Shown here piece after piece: positions 54,353 to 64,000 of a stretch of DNA of 64,000 bases. A model generated the notes under the pieces. The model was not told where the DNA came from. It did not search any database and was given only the letters and a program-made list of their open reading frames with translations. Positions within the stretch are counted from its first letter, which is position 1, and every line of letters begins with the position of its first letter. The DNA comes from Suillus spraguei (lineage: Eukaryota > Basidiomycota > Agaricomycetes > Boletales > Suillaceae), in the NCBI GenBank assembly GCA_016800925.1, contig JABCPU010000171.1, positions 1 through 64,000 of the forward strand, written 5' to 3'. The translations under genes were made by a program, and so were the position numbers.

Positions 54353-56469
54353 GTACTGTAAAGTGCAATTTTGAGTGGGTAAAGTGAGTAAAGCATGGGA
54401 GAGGGAGAAATACACAGTAAATTTTGTAAATTTTGTAAATCTCAAACTTCCGGGCAGGCTTCCCAGCTGGGCGTGGATGCACCCGCCAACATCATAAATT
54501 TTTCCATATGTCAGGGGGATTAGGTTCCTGGCAGATGTTTTGTGATATATTACTAACTACAGAATATGCAGTCAACACCTCAGTCCTCAATTCTTACAGT
54601 TTTCTATAGTAATGTCATTTTTAACAACTATTTACTTCGGTGCTCTCAGTGTCAGTGCGAGCAACTTCTGCGCCCAACCCTAAGTTAGGTGCAGGAAACC
54701 GTAATGCAGAATTCCAGCCGTAGGTCACGTGACATCGGGTTCCTTTTTTTTTTCTCAACGAATATGAGGCGAATCCCCTTTACAGAATTTACATTAGCTA
54801 ATCGTAAATTTCGCCGGATATCCCGACTTATTGGGAAGGCCAGGTGATACACTGTCACTAATAAGTAACGTTTATGATGACACAAGTGAGTACGACATAG
54901 CAAATATTTTGAGACTTACCCCTTCCAAAATTAAAATTTCCGCAGGTGTCGGCTCGATCACATACCGCCTGATCTGCTAAGCTGACACTTATTACTCGAC
55001 TCGCTTGAAAATAAAAAACTCGGTACCAAGTACGAGAAGGTCTTTGAATCAATGGTCTCGTGCAAGTCTCGTGTGATCGTTTCTCCGTAGACTGCGCACA
55101 TCATGCTTAGTGGAGCTCCGCGGATCGACTTGTCGAGTTGTAGAATTCTATGATAGTTCTGATTACAAGGCCTTTTGTTCATCGGTCCGATACTCATACT
55201 CAGTAAGTAATGGAAAGTCACGGCCATGTTATTATATCTCAAGATGTCACGAGCAAGCGACGATATGCCCCAGACTCAGTGTACGTCCCCGGATCGCTGA
55301 CGTCGATAACGTTATAGCGGCTGGTGCACACTGGTACTAATCGGTGGAAATCCCACTGAGATAAATTGCCATAGCTATCCGTCGTATCAGTATCTGTGGT
55401 TTCTTTGAAAGGTGTTACATGTGGCACGTCTCCCCCCGGGCGTTCTGTCTCTCCGTTTTGAAATGACCTCACCGACACGCGGCTTCTCGCTGAAATCACG
55501 ATCTCAGCCCAGGCAAGAACGTAATTGCCGATAGGGTACTAATGAACGCTCCCAAACTACCTCCAATAAGAGGGTGTAACCGCGGCCCCTCATGAGCTTT
55601 CATTACAGTTTATTACTTGTGAGAACATGAACGTCGCATGTAAACCTGTGTAAATCGCGTGTACCTTGGTAAATCAGGGGAAAGTCCAAAATTTTCTGTG
55701 CAAATGCCATTTCGCCTCCGACTCTCTGAAAAGCTTTTTGAGTAGAACATCGTCTCGCGTCCGACTCGGTTTGAAGCAATGTGCCGCGTTTACGATTAAT
55801 TGGTACACGGTTATTGCGGGCATTGAGCGGGATTGTGGGAGATTTTGTCCATGATCGGCTGGAGGTTGCTTTGTCTGAGCGTCAGAAGCTGTCCGCGCGG
55901 CAACAACCGACGCTGGGTTGCCCCTAGCAGTGGAAGAAGGTTCATGACAGAACGGGACGTATTCAAAAAAAAATGAGTCATGATGGCGAACACCGTGTGT
56001 CGTGGGATGTAATCCAATGGCGCTATGATCAGTAGAATATCGAATCGTTTGGAGGCATATGAAACTGCGTGTCCCTACTACGTCCCCTCTAATTGAAGGA
56101 AGACTTCCCAATCGATGATTTGTACAGACCATCGGACAATTTGTGGTCACTTCGTTTCAGTAAACGTATAAGCTTCGTTGACGTTTCGATTTATTGAGAT
56201 CTAGAAATGGAAGGTGTGAACCATGCAGACGGAGGCAATAGCTCATCTGCTTACCACCATCACAACATCGCGTGTCTCGTTATTATGCCCCGGCGGCAGT
56301 GTCAGCTTGGTATCATATAAGCAGTAGTCATTTCATTTCACCGTCTTCATATAAATACGAGCCCCTGCAATGCATTGAATCAAATTTTCAACCTGCCAGA
56401 GCTGAACAAGTGCTGAGCACTATCAGTCTCGTTCTATACATCGCATCTCTTGATTAGTGATCTAGTATC
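54353..56469. other. Gene-free stretch
   Basis: Several short frames exist but none shows a recognisable domain or exon structure. Part of it (54480-54660) is AT-rich; 55000-56300 has mixed composition and could hide an old decayed gene. Confidence 0.4.
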
Positions 56470-57804
56470 ATGACTTTCTGTGGATACTTACCATATGCTG
56501 GGCCTCCAATAGTGAGTAGTTTGATGCAGGTCGCCGGGGCGCACGTTAACACCTTTGCAGGTCGTGGAACACGAGATATCACTCAAATTTACGTCCAGTC
56601 CTGCTCCTTCGGAAGTTTACGACAATATTCGAACACCGCACGTGCCCGCCAGCGGCATCCCTATCGAAATCGTGTTGACCATCTTGGAGGCTGCATACTT
56701 CGACGATAGAGGTAGCCTGACATTGACCTCCTAAGCAAGTGCACACTTGTTTGCAAAGCATGGTCGCTACATGGTCAAAAACTCTTGTTTCGACGAGTTC
56801 GCCTCCGCTCGCATTTGGCGTTTGTTTCATTTACTCACGCTACCAACCGGAGTTGCCCGCGCGGGCGAATACTCAGTGACGCCGTTATTCAAATGCGCGC
56901 GGTTCTTGATTATAACCAGCCTGGTTGCCTCAATCAATCGTCACTTGCTGTTGCAGTGGCTAATTGCCCCAATTTGTACGAGCTAGATCTTGCCCAGTAC
57001 GGGTGCGTGGCTCCTGGTAAAGATGTCGTCGGAAGTCCTGCCCAAGAACGCATGCGGCGTCCCGCCCCATCGTTTGACAAGCATTCTCTGGCGTTACTTG
57101 GCGCTGGCCCGCGCATTACGGCTCTGAATTTCAGCAATTGGTCGGAGAATAATCAGTCAGTTCTCCAACTTCTCGAAGTTTGGCCTTCTTTGAGATCACT
57201 CTCCCTCACTGGAACATCTCCCGTTCTATTTCCTGGTGTGACGTATCCACCATTTCCCTGTGCTCTGGAAGAACTACGCTTGAACTGCCAAAGAGAACCT
57301 GCCAAGGAATTTCTTGGCTGGCTCTTGCACCGTTCCGCGGAAGAAAAGAGTTTACGAGTCATTGACTTGGAACGTCAGCCAAGTCCCGAGCTTTTAGACT
57401 TCCTGGTCGAGAAGCACGGCGAAACGTTGCACTCGCTAGCCATTCCATCTTTTGCTATGCATGAGCACGCACATGCGGCGATGCGATGCCGCTCTCTTCG
57501 TGAGCTTCGTACAGAGAGTTCATGGTCTTCTCCTGTCATTTGCCGTCAAATGCCAGAGACTATACAACACCTAGCATTCGGGCTGGACCTGGATACCCTT
57601 CTCAATCCTATCATTGATCTCGTCAAGACTCGAGATGACCTTCAAGCTGTCACAGTTAACCTTTGGCGTGACGGCCACCGTCATCCGCATCTCGCATCTC
57701 TACAGATGGCGTGCGCATACCGCGGTGTTGACCTCCGGTTAACGCGGGACGTGCGAAGAATGCGCATGTTGGTAGTGAGTAAAAAGCCTTCTTTCCTGCT
57801 GTAA
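56470..57804 (+). CDS. F-box-type protein with leucine-rich region
   Basis: Family role: substrate receptor of SCF ubiquitin ligases. A small first exon MTFCGYLPYAGPPI ends at a GTGAGT donor (56512). After a GCAG acceptor at 56560 the frame continues VVEHEISLKFTSSPAP and the F-box-like IPIEIVLTILEAAYFDDRGS, followed by LTLTS and a TAA. In the next frame the motif goes on as SKCTLVCKAWSLHGQKLLFR. One extra T at about 56733 would join them. The rest is open to 57804 and shows imperfect leucine-rich units: NCPNLYELDLAQYG, ITALNFSNWSENN, VWPSLRSLSLTG and LEELRLNCQ. Such F-box genes form large families in mushrooms. The break is a one-base homopolymer difference, so I favour a working gene. Target unknown. 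Confidence 0.7.
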
Positions 57805-58384
57805 ATTGACATTTATCGACCGAATAGCGCGGGGATCCAATCGTACCGCCGACGTACCCGCGCACTCAAACTCTCGACGGTGTGCAGCCTGCTGTCCGCT
57901 CTGTTTTTGTGGCATAGCCTGACGATTGCGATTCCATCATGATACTCGAATCCCATTACCTACAAGTACCAATATATTTGTCAAATATTGTAACCTCACC
58001 CCCCCATTCTATGTCGGCTTCTGCATTATCACCTTTTAATCACACACCTTAGCCCTTCGTTCATGAATATTTTCTATTAGTATCAGTTGTTGGAATACGT
58101 ACTACTATCAGTCATACATCATTATTACTCTAATGCACATGATGAGGGTTCAATGTTAATTATTGACCTTCTCGGTCACAGTTAGTCCCCATATTATGTC
58201 GGTGGTTTTCGATGCATAATGTTTGAAACGGCAAAGACTCGGATAAACCCAGTTTGCTTGGTAAAGCAGTTATTGCGCTTCATACGTACAGCTTCGAGTC
58301 TTCGACCCCTGCAAGGTGCGCTCTTCATTTTTGTTGGTTTTGGAAGTGAGTCACGGTGATGTATGCAGTGAGTAGCAGTCAACG
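57805..58384. other. Intergenic region between the F-box gene and COG8
   Basis: No gene seen. The stretch around 57960-58180 is AT-rich and would fit the 3' region of one gene and the promoter of the next. Confidence 0.5.
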
Positions 58385-60268
58385 ATGACTACGGCGGTCC
58401 CAACGTCCACCGAGTTATCGAGCCTTGCGGACATTTTCTCTGGCTCGTTGCTCGCGTCAAGCCCAACTAATCTTGATTTTCTCGCCGAATTACCCACTAA
58501 TGCGCTCTCAGACTTGCTCTCAACGCCAACCACGTTCACGACGCAATCTCATACATTGACTTCTTCACTCACTGCTTTGACACATACATCTTATCCGACC
58601 TTTCTTTCCCTTCACCACACGTCAACGGCGCTGCTAACATCACTGTCTTCGTTCGACACGTCACTCAATTCTCTTATCAATACCGCTCTACCAGCCCTTG
58701 ATGATGCTGCACGCGTTTTTCGCGAGAAGACTGGCCCAGAGGTCATCGAGGGAAGGCAGAAGGCACGCATTGTATTGGAGCAGCACGACAAACTGCGTGA
58801 CTTACTTGATGTCCCGGTTCTCATTGACACATGCGTCCGTAACGGGCTCTATCCAGAAGCTCTTTCACTGGCTACCCACGCCTCATCAGCATTGTCCTCT
58901 CTAGTCGCTCAAACTAGGAAGAGTCTCAGCGATGACGAAGGAGCCGCACAGGGTTTGCCGCTTCAACTTGTGGATTCCTTACAAGCCGAGATAACTTCCT
59001 CGCTGCATTCCATGCGGCTGATCCTCTTGAATACGTTATATGAACCATCTCGCAAGCTACCAGCGCTCTGGAAAGCAGTACAATTTCTTCGTCGAATGAA
59101 GGCGATGCACGAGGACGAACTGGCGCTCGTGTTCATCAGCACTCGACTCGGATGCCTTCGTGACACCTTGGATGGCATTGAGAGGGATGCTGGTATACCT
59201 TCGGATTCTGGAAGTCTGGAGTTCAAGTTCCCAGCCGGAAGTACTATAGAGGAAAGAGAGCGGGAGATTGATAGGGAGGCTGATGATATCGCCCGGTTCT
59301 TAAAGAAGTACATTGATACTTGGAGGGAAGGCGCGTACGATCTGGTCACGCAGTATACGACGATATTCCTTGACCGTTCGCATGCTGGAGCACGGATAGC
59401 ACCACCTGCAGATCAGGATGCCTCGGCATCCTCTTATACCATCCGACAAACATTGCCTTCGACACTCCTGGAGCTGCTCCTTCCGACTCTTCGATCGTAC
59501 CTTGAACGTTCTTATCCCCACCTCGCACCTCTTGCGACACAGCTTGCCTATTGTAGTTCTGCTTTAGCACGCGTGGGGATGGTAAGCATCATACGTTTTA
59601 ATTTAACTCTCATTAAATTGGCGTGCATATAGGATTTTCGTGCGCTACTATCACCACTGATTTCACGGTCAGTTATCAGCGGGTTTGCACGAGATGTACG
59701 ATCTGGTGTGGAGCATGAGTGGTCTGGAGTACTCGCCAAGCACGTTACGGGCAAACCTAAGCCCTCTGCTCCTTCCACCTGGCTGGTAGCTACGCCTAAC
59801 AGCGTGCCTGCATTCAAAACACTCACTCTCTCGTCATCGAATGCTTCGCATTCTCCGCCGCAAGTGCTAACTGCCTTCCCGCCGCTTGCGAAAATGTTGA
59901 ATGCATACATCCGTGCTCTCAACAGGTTACGCATGCTTGCGCCCGTTGATACTTTGTCGGGCATCGTGGATGGTGCTGAAGAGTGTCTTGCAAATGCAGG
60001 CCACGATCTGTTACAATATGCCAAGGATAGGCGAGGGGGGGATGTGAAGGAAATACAGATTCTGCAAGCAGCTGGGGCAGCATATACCCGAGTTCTTGTT
60101 CCTTGGCTGCAGCGCGCTATTGTGGAAGGTGTTTTCAGTGCCTCATTCAAGGACCGTCAATCTGCTGTTGATGGAACTGGAGATCACGATGCAGGTGAAG
60201 AAGGTGAACGTGAGTTATCCTTCATAGTCAGAGAATGGGAGAGCTGGCTAGGCTCCACAGGAATATAG
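58385..60268 (+). CDS. COG8: Conserved oligomeric Golgi complex subunit 8
   Basis: COG8 is a subunit of the tethering complex that retrieves vesicles within the Golgi. Exon 1 is 58385-59581, followed by a 51-bp intron (59582-59632, GTAAGC...ATAG), then exon 2 to 60268. The joined frame is about 610 residues, normal for fungal members. The N-terminus (SLADIFSGSLLASSPTNLDF) and the coil with FREKTGPEVIEGRQKARIVL are followed by the family hallmark LLDVPVLIDTCVRNGLYPEA. The next parts, SMRLILLNTLYEPSRKLPAL and AMHEDELALVFISTRLGCLR, are also typical. Exon 2 begins DFRALLSPLISRSVISGFAR. The start ATG opens MTTAVPTSTELSS directly before the conserved region. It is not clearly regulated or linked to its neighbours. 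Confidence 0.92.
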
Positions 60269-61154
60269 TGTAGAGATGCGATGATAAAGTGATTGATGCC
60301 CTTGATCTTAATTTATTCTCTGATTGTGAGTGCCCTTGATTCCACGAACCAATATATTGAACTTGAACTTACTAGCCCCCATAGTCACGTGGATCGTTCT
60401 GCTCATCATCGTATTGAAATACAACTCAACTTTTCGATCATATGGATTCGGAAGCATATCGAGGTGTCCATCTTACCGGGAATGTCTTTCCAGGAATGCT
60501 TCGCGGTGCTCCGACGCTCATGTAGCGCTCCCCAGGCAAAGAAGCGACGCTAAGCGTGATTACTACTAGGGCACACAAGGGGCACACCTATTTCTAAGCT
60601 GAGAACACGCGCCTTATCGTTCGCCCACGGGCGTGTGTGGACTAGCACTCTTTTTATCGCTTATGGTTTGACTGCCTTAACAGAAAAGTACTGGTATATT
60701 TGTTCAGCAGTAATCTTGCCCAGTGACCCTATGTCCTCATGGGGTGTATCAACAGTCTCAGGTCACGCGTTAAGGTGGGGATCAAGCCGATTCTCAAAAT
60801 GTACCGAGATCCGACCGACGTACAAGCTTCGCGCATTGCAAACCAATCTGTTTCTAAATAATTATCAGAATGGCTAGCTAGGTGGCTGCTTGTGCGTGCA
60901 AAGTAAGGGCCTTAGAAATTCTATGGCTGTTTCTTGCCTACAAAACGGTCTCCCTCACCTCGCTTGTGTACAGGTGGGAGTGTGTTAAGCCTTTGCCCTT
61001 TGGAAGTCAAAGAACTCCTCTTTGGTCCCCGGGCCGCATGATCCTGTCATGCGTCACGATGGATGAATATATTTTGCTTCGCTTGTTCAGAACTTATACT
61101 TAAGCAGGAGGACTTCTCCAACTGCGTTTTCTTCTACATTTCTTCCACTAGATC
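60269..61154. other. Intergenic region between COG8 and the sugar transporter
   Basis: No gene recognised. It probably contains the transporter promoter; ACTTATACTTAAG at about 61090-61102 is a weak TATA-like candidate about 60 bp upstream of the ATG. Confidence 0.4.
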
Positions 61155-63558
61155 ATGGCGAGAGATATTCCAACGAGCCGTAGAGCGGTCTTGCTCGCCA
61201 TTTTCATCGCGTTTGGTGAGTTCACTCTCGTCACCGTCATCCTGTACTCATTGAACTCTTCCTTGAAGGAGGCGCGCGGTTGCCATATACAGACTAGAAA
61301 ACGTACGTCGTTTACTAGTAACTAAAAGGCTCCTATTTCTTTGCTCACATCGTCAGTTAATTCACTTAAAGAACTTTCGGTGACAGGCTTCCTGTTTGGG
61401 TATGATATGGGTGTTATTTCCGTATGTACTCATACTTCCTCAGTCCTCAGCATATCTGAGCTTTCCATCTATTACAGGGATGTCTAATTATGCCAGACTT
61501 CATCCGCCGATTCGGCCAAGAAGGAACGGATGGCCAGTACTACCTGTCAAGTTCGAGACAATCGATCATTGTCTCTCTTCTGTCGGTTGGGTAAGACTGC
61601 GATATCTGATTCTATTCTGTGCTGATATTCATATTCATCATAGCACGTTCTGGTTGGGGAATTATATCTTGTCATTCTTATAATAGTCTGACAATGTCTA
61701 AAGTGGAGCCATCGCTCAAGCGTTTACATCTGATCGACTTGGACGTCGTGGGTCGATTCTGTTCTGGTCGGCCATCTTCACTGTCGGGGTGGCTATCCAA
61801 ACTGGCACGACATACTCTCTTGTTCAGTTAGTCATAGGGCGTTATATTGCAGGTTTAGGTGTCGGTTCATTATCAGGTTGGTGCCGATGTCAGGATATGA
61901 CTTTATGAATCTAACTATGTCTATTTAGCTATTGTACCACTGTACAACGGAGAAACGGCACCGAAAGCTATTCGTGGTACAATCTTGGTCATCTATCAAG
62001 TCCAAATTATCTCGGGGTTCGTGAAGTCTTCGTCCTCCATCAGAACACTCGTAACGCTTGTGAATCTAGTATATTTTTGAGTTACCTGTTTGAACTCGGA
62101 AGCCACACAATCGACAACTCTGCATCATGGCGTACCCCAATTGGATTGCAGATGGTCTGGGGTATCATACTTTTGTCTGGAATGTTTTTCCTTCCAGAAT
62201 CTCCGTACGTGCAACTTTTGAAAATCTATCATTCAAACTGACGAATTTTACCTTTATTAGCCGACACCTTCTCGGAACTGGACGAGGTGACGAAGCGCGC
62301 AAGGTGGTTGCAGAACTCAACGGAGTTCCTGAAGACGATCGTCTTGTTATTGAGATTGTCGAGGAACTCGATTTTGCTATCAGAGCAGAGAATGAGGGTG
62401 GCAAAGCGACTTGGCAAGAATGCTTTTCCACGAGAAATGCACTGTGGCGTCGAACAATGAATGGCATGATGCTTCAATTTATTCAGCAGCTTAACGGCCA
62501 GAACTTTTACTGTAAGATCCCTCGTGCCTATTGATTTTTGACTGCGAATGACTATTGCCGACAGACTACTATGGCGACACCTTCTTTCAGAGTGCAGGTG
62601 CAGGGCGAGTCTTGAAGCTCTCCGCTTAATGGAATTTGGCTCACATAATGACAGGCTTTCACCTTATGTCATCCAGACGATTCTTGGAGCAGTCTCAGTG
62701 ATTGGTACAGTCCCCGCGCTGTACTTCATCGAGACTTGGGGTCGTCGAAAGGTATCCCCTCTTCCGCTAGATGGTTAGAGCAGAAATTTACTTTTTTCCC
62801 AGTCACTGCTCCTTGGTGCATCTGGACAAGCTATATGTGCACTAATTGTCCGTGCACATTATTCGTCGACAAACAGTGTTGGACTGATACTTCCGTTAGG
62901 TTGCTGTGGTTGGACATACTACCCTTGCGCCTACTGGAACACCAACATCAGCGCTTACTGCTCGTAATAGAGCTGGGGGCGACGTCGTTATTACTTTTGC
63001 GATATTTCAAGTGTTTGTCTACGGCACGACCTGGGGACCTACTCCATGGGTGTACCTGGGGGAGTCTTTCCCTCTTCGAGTGCGCCCCAAGTCGATCGCT
63101 CTTGGCAGCGCGACAAGTGCGATTGCTCCCTTTTCACTATTTGAATTCGTTGCTCACACTTACCCAAGACTGGTTCTGGAACTTCATGCTTTCGTTCTTC
63201 TCTCCGAGAATTGTCGATCAGTGAGTCTTAACTGGAGCCAAAGATTCATGGGACATTTCTCGGTGTCTGATCAACTCATCAGGATTGGCCCGATGATAAT
63301 GTTGGTCTTCTTCGGCATGCTCGTCTTTGGATACATCTACGTGTATTTCGCAATCCCTGAAACCAAAGGTCTAACTTTAGAAGAGGTAATAGTTCATGCG
63401 CGTTGTAAATTACTGCTCATCTATTGAACAACCAGGTGGATGAATTGTATCGCTCCGGCATCGCACCCTGGCGATCGGTAGGCTGGCGACCGAGCGAGAA
63501 GCATTACCATCGCGGAGCGCAAGAGAAACGAACGTCGGACTTTGTGGAGAATTCCTGA
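61155..63558 (+). CDS. MFS hexose transporter-type sugar transporter
   Basis: A proton-coupled plasma-membrane sugar carrier with about 12 membrane helices. The gene is split by many short introns. Exon 1 (61155-61215) reads MARDIPTSRRAVLLAIFIAFG. Later exons give GFLFGYDMGVIS, CLIMPDFIRRFGQEGTDGQ, DRLGRRGSILFWSAIFTVGV (the GRR loop), VIGRYIAGLGVGSLS, VPLYNGETAPKAIRGT, GMFFLPESPRHLLGTGRGDE, IQQLNGQNFYYYGDTFFQSA, WGPTPWVYLGESFPLRVRPK, and PETKGLTLEEVDELYRSG near the end. These are the sugar-porter signatures (GRR, PESPR, QQ-G-N, PETKG). The tail is hydrophilic and ends FVENS at 63558. All conserved blocks were found in order; exact exon borders need transcript data. The substrate (glucose, xylose or other) cannot be told. 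Upstream neighbour COG8 is unrelated. Confidence 0.9.
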
Positions 63559-64000
63559 AGATATATATATAAGTATACGTACACAGAGTTCACTTGGTTT
63601 GGGGGATTGTTCTGAGTCGCTATGGAACTCGCAAGCTGGATTGGATGTTGGGAAGACCACGAAACTGGTTTGGAATGTTTTGTTACTAGTAGTGTCCGAC
63701 CACCAAACACCTCTAGTTCGTTGGGTTCATCCTCTGATTTAGGAGATTTTTGAAGATGGTTTGTGGCTGGTGTGTTGAAGGGGATCGATTCTGTCATGCT
63801 TTTGCGACTGTCAACCTTAGATTACGCGACTACGAGTACAGAAGTACTACGCGTCACTATACATTTTGGCCTTCCGTCTCTCATCCGTTATTTATTTCCG
63901 CCAGGATCTTCGTAGTGAAGTGGTCACCTAGTATGTGGAACGATTTGTTGGGTACAACTCAAGGTGGAGCTTTATCTTTAGCGTCCGAGATCATGAGTGG
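63559..64000. other. Intergenic 3' flank, no gene seen
   Basis: Short frames only. It probably contains the transporter 3' untranslated region; nothing else is recognisable up to the window end. Confidence 0.5.

Overview
The window looks like repeat-rich nuclear DNA of a filamentous basidiomycete, most likely an Agaricomycete. The evidence is genes split by many 45-70 bp GT-AG introns, a polyporopepsin-type secreted protease, KDZ transposases with the CxC2 cysteine cluster, and DIRS-like, Tad/jockey-like LINE and Ty3/gypsy elements. No bacterial operons, CRISPR arrays, rRNA or convincing tRNA genes were seen.

Layout. 0-3.5 kb: an LTR (here LTR-A) carrying a second nested LTR-like insert, then AT-rich gene-free DNA. 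3.5-5.6 kb: a decayed cytochrome P450. 6.5-11.6 kb: the RT/RNase H/tyrosine-recombinase part of a DIRS-like element abutting a 5'-truncated LINE. 12.8-14.4 kb: protoporphyrinogen oxidase (HEM14 type). 14.7-16.7 kb: a WD40 fragment and a second LINE copy in opposite orientation, so HEM14 sits between 1.3-kb inverted LINE repeats. 17.2-18.6 kb: a secreted aspartic protease whose second catalytic motif is altered. 20.3-36.3 kb: a transposon mosaic with two KDZ transposase genes (one split by a LINE and a MITE), a lineage-specific gene (family X) split by a solo LTR-A with a Tc1 element just upstream of its start codon, a DIRS-like gag fragment and another solo LTR-A. 37.4-43.7 kb: copies of two lineage-specific families (X and Y), a gene with a duplicated exon and a foldback element. 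43.7-54.2 kb: a roughly 10.4-kb near-palindrome of two gypsy copies, each lacking its 3' end. 56.5-63.6 kb: a quiet, conserved stretch with an F-box gene, COG8 and a hexose-transporter-type MFS gene, all on the plus strand.

How the genes work together. The conserved genes have unrelated housekeeping or nutritional roles: mitochondrial heme synthesis, Golgi tethering, sugar uptake and extracellular proteolysis. They do not form a pathway cluster. The rest is a record of successive insertions, several datable against each other because target-site duplications or restored reading frames survive.

Caution. Many frameshifts that make genes look dead are one-base differences in homopolymer runs, between repeat copies and inside otherwise well-kept conserved genes. 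Some apparent pseudogenes may therefore be consensus-sequence errors rather than biology. Product names come from recognising family motifs by eye; no database search was run.
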